Below, piece by piece: positions 6,029 to 12,428 of a DNA stretch of 16,373 nucleotides. Each line of letters starts with the position of its first letter. The first letter of the stretch is position 1. A program made the position numbers and the translations under genes. Under the pieces are notes generated by a model. That model saw only the letters and a program-made list of their open reading frames with translations. It was not told the DNA's origin and did not search any database. Source of the DNA: CAYSPU01 sp964432995 (GTDB lineage: Bacteria; Verrucomicrobiota; Verrucomicrobiia; Limisphaerales; JAHDYP01); the NCBI GenBank assembly GCA_964432995.1, contig CAYSPU010000128.1, positions 1 through 16,373 on the forward strand, given 5' to 3'.

Positions 6029-9000
6029 TCATCGCGAGGCAGTCAACTCTTCGGCACCGTAGCACACGACCTGTCCTCCTTGAAGCGCGACGATCACCCG
6101 CCCGGCGTGGTCCACCGCCAGGCCCCAGGGAACCGCCGTCCCGGGCAGCGCATGAGTCCATAGAGGGCGTCCATCACGCAGATCAAGCGCGAGCAACTCC
6201 GTTCCGCGAACGATCACCAGGGCGTTCTGACAAAGCGCGACCGCGGTGCAGTCCTTCGCGTCGAGTTCCCATTGGGCGGTCAGGCCCGGAATCCGCGGCT
6301 TGCCCCAGGCGGCAAGGAGCCGCTCCGCCCGTTTCTCCTCGAGGCGCGGGTAGCACACGACCTTCGAGAGCCGGTCGTTGCTGACCCAGAGAACATCGCG
6401 ATCCCCGCGCGAAGCCACCCAGGTCTTGTCGGTGACCGACGGGTCGCAGACCTTCCACTGTGGATGCGCGTAGTGGGGTTGGCCGCCGACGAAGACCTGG
6501 TTGGCGACCAGGTAGAGTTCGGAGCCGCGCGGGCTTTGGGAGGCGGGGACATTGTTGTTCTCGAGACGTTTGACCTGGTCGACATCGTTGAGGCACTGCC
6601 CGTTGGCGAGCGAGTAGACGGCGGGGGACACGACATTGCCGCCGGCCAGCCAGAGTTTGCCTTGGTGGATCATCATGTTGCCCTGGACGCTGACGCCGGC
6701 GAAGGCTTGGGGATCCAGATGGCCGGAGGCGTTGTTCTGCCAGCGCAACCGGCCAGTGGCGGCGTCCAAGGCGTAGACGTGAGTTCCGTCGTAGTTGGCG
6801 ATGCCGGCGGCGGCGTATGCGGTGCCGTCCTGGACCAGCACGCCGCTGCCGACCGGCCAGGTGGAAAGCAGTTGGCCGTAGACGGGAATCCGTCGTTCGA
6901 CCGGTGCCGCCCGAAAGCGCCACAGATCTCTTCCGGTCTTGGCCTCGAAGGCATACACGCAACCATCGCCGGAGCCGACCAGGGCGCGCCCCTGCCAAAT
7001 GGTTGGCGGGAAACGGACATTGCCCCCGGTGTAGGCGGTCCAGGCCGGGCGTCCCGTCCGCGCATCGAGGGCGCGGACGATGCCATCCGATCCACTGAGG
7101 AAGACCAGACCGCCGGCTGCGGTCGGTGCCGTCGGGGTGACCTCCGCGGACGAGGTGTGCAGCCAGAGACGTTGGCTTCGCCGGGGGACGGTGGCCTCGG
7201 TGGTGGCGGAGGCGGTGTTGTCGGCGCGGAAGGTGGGCCAATCGGCTGGGGACTCGGGCAACTCCGCGGCGGCGAGTTGGGTCGGGTCGGTCGTTTGCAG
7301 GCGATCGGAATCGACGGCTTTCTGGGCGAAATCGAAGTTGCCGGCCGGTCCGAGGCAGGTGATGCCGTAGAGGGTGAGATTGCAGTCGCAGACGGACGGC
7401 CACCAATAGAGCAGGCCGTTGCCGATCGTGACGCCGTCCTGGCACTGGGCCCGCATCGGCGAGAGCAACTGCGGTTGATCCTTGGCGGCGTCCCAGCGTG
7501 TCGAACCGCCGCTGGCCCGACAGAAGACGGCGTCGAGCGCACCCGTGGGGCGGGTGCAGGCGCGGCGACCCAGTTTGACTTCCTCGAGAACCTTTCCAGT
7601 GAGGGGATCGAACTTGCGGCTGAGCTCATCGTCGATCTGTCCGCTGAGGGCGTAGAGGCCGTCGTGGAGCAGGACGAGCTGGTAGTTGTTGTAGGGGTGT
7701 TGCCAGAGGATGCGGCCGTCGACGGCCGAGAGGGCGAGCAACTTGCTGAAGGTGGGTCCGGAGAAGTAGAGCGCCTGGTCGGTGCACTTCGCGTAGGCGG
7801 TGGTGCGCCAGTTCGTCCGCCAGTCCTGACGGTTCAATGCGAGTCCGAAGGCCTCCCGGAACTCCGGCGCCGTGGCCGGGGTCTTCCGCCAGAGTTCGCG
7901 GCCGCTCCGTGCGTCCAGACAGACCAGGAACGCCCCCTGTCGGAAGAGGAACAGCCGTCCAGCGGCCATACAGAGTGCCCGGCTGTCGATGGCTTCCTTC
8001 TCGCGGTGTTGCCAGCGGATGGACTTGGTTTTGGGGTCGATGGCGAGGACGGTGTGGCCATAGCCCCAGGGGTTCTCCTTCTGGTTGAAGCCCGGCGAGA
8101 GAGGGTCCCACGGCCAGCCGTGTCGGTCGCTGCGCATGCGGATGACGGGGTCGCGTGGTTCATCCGCGCCGATGAGGGCGTAGAGAACGCCGTCATCGAG
8201 GGCCATCCATTTCCAGAAGGTGCCGCCGGCGGCCTCCGCGGGTGGGGCGATTTCGTCTTGGAGTTGGCCGGTGGCGGCTTCGATGACCTGGCACGATTTG
8301 TCGTCGGCGAAGTAGACGGCGGTGGGGGTGGCGATCAGGGTGCTGCGGTGAATCATCAGTCCCGGCGTTACCGGGCGCCGCCAGAGGAACTCGCCATTGA
8401 ACCCGTTGAAGGCGGCCAGCGTGTTCAGCCAGGGCTCCTCGCGTTCCTTGAAGGCGATGTGGCCAAAGAGCTTGAACACACGACCGGCGGAGACCACGGC
8501 CACTTGCGGCAGCGGAGCGTAGCGGGGATCGGCCAGGAAGTGCGTGAGATAGGGGCCCTTGGCGATGCGGTCCCGCGACGCCGGGTTGTTGTCCGGTCCA
8601 TGATACGGGTGGCTCCAGTCGTCGATTCCTTCCGGGAACGGTTTGGTCAGAGTCCTCTTTCCGAGGAAGGCCTTGCCTTCGGGTCGCAGCACCCTCAGCA
8701 CCTCGCTCTCGGGGATCCCGGTGGCATCACCCGGGACCACCACGGCGTCCGCCAGGTTGTCCGCCAGATACAGATGGTCCGACGGTCCCTGCTCGATGAA
8801 GAGCCGCGATCCGTAAAGACCGGCGGTGTCCGCACTGCGCCGGGCGGCAGCGACCTCCCGGGCCTCGGGCAACTGCGTGTAGATGAGCCAGTCGGTCCGA
8901 CGGGCCAGCTCCTGGGCGAGCGCGCCCCGCGGTTCGCCCAGCACGACGCAGACCCCGCGTCGGCTGCCGACCTCACGCGCCACCTGTGCGGCCATGTCGC

Positions 9001-9127
9001 CAGGCGAAGGAGCCGCGTTGACCGGCGCACCGTGGGTCGTCACAGAGGCGGCGACGGCGACGCCACCCAGGCACGGCAGAAGCTTGAAGACCGCGCCGCG
9101 AGAGTGCCGCGAGAGAATCGATTTCAT
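6029..9127 (-). CDS. Exported methyltransferase-like/double beta-propeller protein (order: MTase-like, propeller B, propeller A)
   Basis: The 1032-residue product starts at 9127 with GGAG spaced 9 nt before the ATG and has a signal peptide (MKSILSRHSRGAVFKLLPCL, then GGVAVAAS). Residues about 45-157 form a Rossmann, class I methyltransferase-like domain (VCVVLGEPRGALAQELA; EVLRVLRPEGKAFLG). The acidic residue expected after strand 2 is absent (LIYTQLPEA), so SAM binding is doubtful. Residues about 168-600 form propeller B, opening DDWSHPYHGPDNNPAS and ending with cysteines 524, 562, 580 and 582 (CDC). Residues about 629-1032 form propeller A, opening DWPTFRADN, with BamB/PQQ-type blades such as VRALDARTGRPAW and VYAFEAKTGRDLW. 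No CxxCH haem site or clear PQQ-dehydrogenase active site is seen, so an enzymatic role is unproven. It is probably co-transcribed with the anchored protein downstream and is divergent from the ABC transporter genes. Confidence 0.85.
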   Translation of the reverse strand: MKSILSRHSRGAVFKLLPCLGGVAVAASVTTHGAPVNAAPSPGDMAAQVAREVGSRRGVCVVLGEPRGALAQELARRTDWLIYTQLPEAREVAAARRSADTAGLYGSRLFIEQGPSDHLYLADNLADAVVVPGDATGIPESEVLRVLRPEGKAFLGKRTLTKPFPEGIDDWSHPYHGPDNNPASRDRIAKGPYLTHFLADPRYAPLPQVAVVSAGRVFKLFGHIAFKEREEPWLNTLAAFNGFNGEFLWRRPVTPGLMIHRSTLIATPTAVYFADDKSCQVIEAATGQLQDEIAPPAEAAGGTFWKWMALDDGVLYALIGADEPRDPVIRMRSDRHGWPWDPLSPGFNQKENPWGYGHTVLAIDPKTKSIRWQHREKEAIDSRALCMAAGRLFLFRQGAFLVCLDARSGRELWRKTPATAPEFREAFGLALNRQDWRTNWRTTAYAKCTDQALYFSGPTFSKLLALSAVDGRILWQHPYNNYQLVLLHDGLYALSGQIDDELSRKFDPLTGKVLEEVKLGRRACTRPTGALDAVFCRASGGSTRWDAAKDQPQLLSPMRAQCQDGVTIGNGLLYWWPSVCDCNLTLYGITCLGPAGNFDFAQKAVDSDRLQTTDPTQLAAAELPESPADWPTFRADNTASATTEATVPRRSQRLWLHTSSAEVTPTAPTAAGGLVFLSGSDGIVRALDARTGRPAWTAYTGGNVRFPPTIWQGRALVGSGDGCVYAFEAKTGRDLWRFRAAPVERRIPVYGQLLSTWPVGSGVLVQDGTAYAAAGIANYDGTHVYALDAATGRLRWQNNASGHLDPQAFAGVSVQGNMMIHQGKLWLAGGNVVSPAVYSLANGQCLNDVDQVKRLENNNVPASQSPRGSELYLVANQVFVGGQPHYAHPQWKVCDPSVTDKTWVASRGDRDVLWVSNDRLSKVVCYPRLEEKRAERLLAAWGKPRIPGLTAQWELDAKDCTAVALCQNALVIVRGTELLALDLRDGRPLWTHALPGTAVPWGLAVDHAGRVIVALQGGQVVCYGAEELTASR

Positions 9128-9173
9128 GGCATGAGACTCCGGGTTCTCTGCTACCGATGCCACCAGCCGCGTG

Positions 9174-9202
9174 CGAATACAAGCCTAACTCCTGCGATTC
9201 AA
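9174..9202 (-). promoter_or_regulatory. Probable promoter of the 1032-aa propeller gene
   Basis: On the minus strand TTGAAT (9202-9197) is separated by 17 nt from TATTCG (9179-9174), with TG directly before the -10 hexamer. The leader would be about 40 nt and contains GGAG before the ATG at 9127. The element lies in the 156-bp divergent region shared with the ABC permease gene, so control of the two directions may be linked. No matching plus-strand promoter was clear. Confidence 0.4.
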
Positions 9203-9283
9203 GCTTCCTTGGCGACCGGATTCCGTTAGTCTTCATCGCCAGTGACCGATGCGGGAGTGAGGTTGCCCGCCGGTGTGATCCGT

Positions 9284-10435
9284 ATGCCGTTGTCCCGGCT
9301 CATTCTGAGAGAACTCGTTCACCGGAGGCTGAACGCCTTGCTGAGCGTCCTCGGCATCCTGGCTGCCGCCGCGCTGTTCGTCGCCTATTTCACCACCGCC
9401 GAGGCGTCGCATCGGGAGACGATCCGTCTGACGCGGGATATTGGCTTCAACTTGCGGATCATTCCCGCGGACACGGACATGGAGCGGTTCTGGGTGGACG
9501 GGTATTCGGACCAGACGATGTCCGAGGAGACGGTGCAGCGGTTGGCAAAATACGACCGCGTGTTCGTCTCGTTCAATCATCTGGTGGCCGCGCTGCAGGC
9601 GAAGTTCCGGTTCCGGGACCACGAGGTCATCCTGACGGGCCTGGCGCCGGCGATCGCCGCCCCGGCGAAACGGAATCAGCCCATGGGCTTCGCCATTCAA
9701 CCCGGCACGGTCCACCTCGGTTATCAGGTGGCTCAGCAGTTCGGGGTGAAGAAGGGCGAGATCCTCGAGTTGGGCGCTGCGCGACTCACCGTGGCCCAGT
9801 GCCTGGCGGAGAGCGGGACGGACGACGACCTCCGCGTCTTTGGGGAGTTGGGTGATGTGCAGCGGCTTCTGCGTCTTCCGGGACGCATCAACGAGATCAA
9901 GGCCATTGATTGCCTCTGCCTGACCTCGGAGCAGGACCCGTTGCGGACCTTGCGCGCGGAACTGGCGAAAGTCCTGCCGGAGGCGAAGGTCCTGCAGATG
10001 CGCACCATCGCCGATGCCCGCGCCCGGCAGCGTCAAACGGCGACGAAGTACGCGGCCTTCCTGACGCCGTTTCTGTTGGCCGCCGCCGCCGCCTGGATCG
10101 GGGTGCTGGCGATCCTGAATGTGCGCGAGCGCAAGCTCGAGATCGGCATCCTGCGGGCGCTGGGCTACACGTCCGAGCGCATCGCCGCACTCTTTCTGGT
10201 CCGGGCGGCCCTGCTCGGCCTGGTGGGGGCCGCCGGCGGTTACTTCCTCGGCTCCGCTCTCGCCGTGCATTTCGGTCCGGAGATCTTCCGGGTGACGGCG
10301 AAATCGATCCGGGCGTTGCCGTCGCTGCTGCTCTGGGCGGCGATTGCGGCGCCGGTCTTTGCCGCCTTGGCCAGTTTCCTCCCCACCGTCGTCGCCGTCA
10401 CTCAGGATCCGGCGCAGACCTTGCGGGAGGGTTAA
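9284..10435 (+). CDS. ABC transporter permease, FtsX/MacB type
   Basis: From the ATG at 9284 the product has 383 residues and begins MPLSRLILRELVHRRLNALL, a typical FtsX-like start. GTG codons at 9242, 9257 and 9275 or TTG at 9263 are alternatives; a GGAG at 9252 would suit a start near 9263. There is one N-terminal membrane helix (LLSVLGILAAAALFVAYF), an extracytoplasmic domain of about 230 residues, then three C-terminal helices. The second of these follows the conserved cytoplasmic segment REKLEIGILRALGYTSERI-like (here RERKLEIGILRALGYTSERI). This is the MacB/LolC-E/FtsX topology, in which ATP hydrolysis moves the periplasmic domain mechanically instead of pumping a solute through a channel. 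The ATPase gene follows after 28 nt. The large external domain is where exported partners, perhaps the divergently encoded proteins, could bind. Confidence 0.88.
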   Translation: MPLSRLILRELVHRRLNALLSVLGILAAAALFVAYFTTAEASHRETIRLTRDIGFNLRIIPADTDMERFWVDGYSDQTMSEETVQRLAKYDRVFVSFNHLVAALQAKFRFRDHEVILTGLAPAIAAPAKRNQPMGFAIQPGTVHLGYQVAQQFGVKKGEILELGAARLTVAQCLAESGTDDDLRVFGELGDVQRLLRLPGRINEIKAIDCLCLTSEQDPLRTLRAELAKVLPEAKVLQMRTIADARARQRQTATKYAAFLTPFLLAAAAAWIGVLAILNVRERKLEIGILRALGYTSERIAALFLVRAALLGLVGAAGGYFLGSALAVHFGPEIFRVTAKSIRALPSLLLWAAIAAPVFAALASFLPTVVAVTQDPAQTLREG

Positions 10436-10463
10436 CCGGGGAATTCCGCGAAAGGGCGCAAAC

Positions 10464-11171
10464 ATGTCGGCTCCAGCCACGCTCCACTTCGAAGAGGTCA
10501 CCACGGTGTACCACACCGCTCGCGGCGAAGTGCGGGGCCTCGACCGGGTGCGTCTCGAGGTGAAGGCCGGCGAGTTTGTGGTGCTGCGCGGCCCGAGCGG
10601 TTGCGGCAAGACGACCCTCCTGCTCACCGCTGGTGGCATGTTGCGGCCGACGTCGGGACGGGTCCGTGTGGACGGGCAGGATTTGTATGCCATGAGTGGG
10701 CGCGAGCGGAACCGGTTCCGCGGCCGACATCTCGGGTTCGTCTTTCAGATGTTCCATCTGCTGCCCTACCTGGACGTGCAGGAGAACGTGATGCTGGCCG
10801 CCTGTTCGGGAGGAGGCGGGATGGCTGCCGTGCGCGACCGCGCGCGGGAGTTGCTGAAGCACCTCGGCCTCGATCCGCGCGAGCGTCACCGGCCGTCGGC
10901 ACTCAGCACGGGCGAACGGCAACGCACGGCCATCGCGCGCGCCTTGCTGAACCGGCCCAAGCTGGTCCTGGCCGACGAGCCGACCGGCAATCTGGATCCG
11001 GAGAATGCGGGCGAGGTGCTTCTCCAGCTAAAGCACTACCAGAAGAGCGGCGGGACCATCCTCCTGGTCACCCACGGCGCCGCCGCCGAAGCCTACGCGG
11101 ATCGGGTGCTCGAGATGCGCGCGGGATCGATCGCCCTCAGCGGTAGCTCGTCCGGGGGCGCCCCCGCATGA
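10464..11171 (+). CDS. ABC transporter ATP-binding protein, LolD/MacB family
   Basis: The 235-residue ATPase has Walker A GPSGCGKTT (43-51), Q-loop Gln95 in FVFQMFHLLPYLDVQENV, signature LSTGERQR (147-154), Walker B VLADEP (168-173) followed by TGNLD, and switch His204. 'FQxFHLLPxLxxxENV' and 'ADEPTGNLD' are characteristic of the LolD/MacB/FtsE group. The start at ATG 10464 is preceded by AAAGGG at suitable spacing; an upstream in-frame extension overlaps the permease gene and is not needed. It powers the permease encoded 28 nt upstream at the inner membrane. The signature has LSTGE instead of LSGGQ, a conservative change that should still bind ATP. Its 3' end overlaps the convergent prepilin-like gene by 35 bp. 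Confidence 0.95.
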   Translation: MSAPATLHFEEVTTVYHTARGEVRGLDRVRLEVKAGEFVVLRGPSGCGKTTLLLTAGGMLRPTSGRVRVDGQDLYAMSGRERNRFRGRHLGFVFQMFHLLPYLDVQENVMLAACSGGGGMAAVRDRARELLKHLGLDPRERHRPSALSTGERQRTAIARALLNRPKLVLADEPTGNLDPENAGEVLLQLKHYQKSGGTILLVTHGAAAEAYADRVLEMRAGSIALSGSSSGGAPA

Positions 11172-11889
11172 GCGCCACGTGTCCGTCGAGGTAGACAATG
11201 TTCAGCCCCCGGGCGTGTGACCGCCCGTGGGGGAACGGCGCGCCTTGTCGGAAGAAATCGCAGATCACCCACCGTTCCCCCGGGCTGGCATCGAGTCCCG
11301 GCCGCTCTTCGTCCAGCCAGATCACATCCGAGCCTCTGATCTGCCGGGGGACGAAGTTAGCCGTTTCGCGCCAATAGGCGCCGGCCTCGGGGCAGTACTT
11401 GTTGGTCCGAAAACACCAGTAGATGTAGGAGATGTTGCCCAGCGCCACGTTCGTGGGGGTGTTGACGATGGAGTCGACCCCCCCCTTTGGGGTGTAACTC
11501 GGGTCCTGGGCGTAGCGTTCGGAGAAGCGGGCTTGCGGGCAATAGAGCGCGGGCGTCATTCCGGCCTGGTAGGCCTCGAGCCGCTCGAGCAGGTTTGAGT
11601 GCGGGTTGTGCTCGGTCAGCTCCAGCGGATAGAACTCCTGGTGGTCATCCGCGTACATCATCAGGGCCAGGTTGACTTGCCGGAGATTGCTGGCGCAGGT
11701 CTTCTCATAGGCGATCGATTTGGCTCGCGCCAGCGCCGGCAGCAGCATGCCGGCCAGGATGGCGATGATCGCAATCACCACCAGCAACTCGATCAGCGTA
11801 AACGCCATCTCCCGCGGCGTCGACCGCGGCGCGCTACCGTGCGCTCCGGATCCCGAACTGACCGCACTGCCCAGTTGCATCCTGCACAT
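11137..11889 (-). CDS. Prepilin-like secreted protein with H-X9-DG C-terminal motif (DUF1559 type)
   Basis: The product has 250 residues from ATG 11889 (247 from ATG 11880; neither has a clear Shine-Dalgarno sequence). It carries a type IV prepilin/pseudopilin leader, MAFTLIELLVVIAIIAILAG, with Glu at +5 of the mature form (Glu34 from 11889) and Ala instead of Gly before the cleavage point. After the N-terminal helix comes ASNLRQVNLALMMYADDHQE and, near the end, HARGLNIVYLDGH, which is the H-X9-DG motif. Such proteins are abundant in Verrucomicrobiota and Planctomycetota and are thought to be pseudopilin-like surface or periplasmic proteins processed by prepilin peptidase; their role is poorly known. 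The gene converges on the ABC ATPase gene and overlaps its 3' end by 35 bp. Confidence 0.9.
   Translation of the reverse strand: MCRMQLGSAVSSGSGAHGSAPRSTPREMAFTLIELLVVIAIIAILAGMLLPALARAKSIAYEKTCASNLRQVNLALMMYADDHQEFYPLELTEHNPHSNLLERLEAYQAGMTPALYCPQARFSERYAQDPSYTPKGGVDSIVNTPTNVALGNISYIYWCFRTNKYCPEAGAYWRETANFVPRQIRGSDVIWLDEERPGLDASPGERWVICDFFRQGAPFPHGRSHARGLNIVYLDGHVALMRGRPRTSYR
11153..11166. other. Perfect 14-bp GC palindrome in the convergent gene overlap
   Basis: CGGGGGCGCCCCCG lies inside the 35-bp overlap between the 3' ends of the ABC ATPase gene and the prepilin-like gene. It is coding in both. It could pause or end transcription from either side, but there is no T-run, so this is not called as a terminator. 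Confidence 0.4.
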
Positions 11890-12428
11890 TCTGGGAGGCA
11901 CTTTAGGGTACCGCGGGGAACCGGTCAAAGAGATGTAGCCGAGGGTGCATGCCTCCTCCCCTGCGGGCCGGGAAGACCCGCGACGGAAGGACGGGTTTAC
12001 ATGCGGGCATTTGAGGCTGATCAATGGTCCGCGAGGCTTCCGACCGCGGCTCAGAAGCGCATCCGAGAGTCGCGTCGGCGTCCGGCAGTGCGCCGCCGGG
12101 CGCAGTCGGACCGCCCGCCGTCGCGGCGGGCAGCAGTCCCACCGGCCGGACTCGCCCTCGAGCCTGCGACTGCTTCCCGCCCGCTCGCTCCTGCTGCGAC
12201 CGAGGGACCGGTCGCGCTCCACACACAAATGACTTGCCGCTCTGGGCGCTCACGGAGTTCGCCCGCGGCGGCGCTTGTGGCTTGCCCGTGGGGGACAAGC
12301 AGCCCCAAGCGTGCCTCACAGGGGCATGTTCTCGCCGGTGGGCTCAGATCTTGACCGCCGCCTTGGATCGCACCCACGCAAGCGGCACTTGAGGCGGCCC
12401 GGGAGACCCGATACGATGTGGCCTCAAG
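11890..12428. other. Gene-poor interval with strong hairpins
   Basis: About 540 bp separate two divergently transcribed genes. Reading frames here have arginine/proline/glycine-rich, non-protein-like translations on both strands. Visible structure: a hairpin GCCCGCCG-TCG-CGGCGGGC (12113-12131), a weaker GCTTG...CAAGC hairpin (12280-12300), and GCGGG...CCCGC near 11959-11983. The interval should contain the promoters for both flanking genes, but I could not identify either with confidence. It could also hold a small RNA. Confidence 0.4.
12113..12131. other. Perfect 8-bp stem hairpin
   Basis: GCCCGCCG and CGGCGGGC are exact complements around a TCG loop. No T-run follows on either strand, so it is not a standard intrinsic terminator. 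It lies between the start of the prepilin-like gene and the start of the 1108-aa gene. Confidence 0.5.

Noticed and set aside
4617..6032. ATG start at 6032 for the anchored protein
   Set aside because: It overlaps the upstream stop but adds 68 Arg/Pro/Ser-rich residues before the signal peptide and translates the 26-bp dispersed repeat. GTG 5828 places the signal peptide at the N-terminus.
4491..6062. Plus-strand open frame of 523 codons
   Set aside because: It is antisense to the anchored-protein gene, lacks recognisable domains, and has long runs of Gln/Glu/Arg-rich sequence from the microsatellite.
6272..9229. Plus-strand open frame of 985 codons
   Set aside because: It is antisense to the 1032-aa propeller gene, whose translation has clear domains and a signal peptide. 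The plus-strand translation is a G/E/V/D-rich shadow typical of GC-rich DNA.
9233..10693. Minus-strand open frame of 486 codons
   Set aside because: It is antisense to the ABC permease and ATPase genes, both clearly supported by family motifs.
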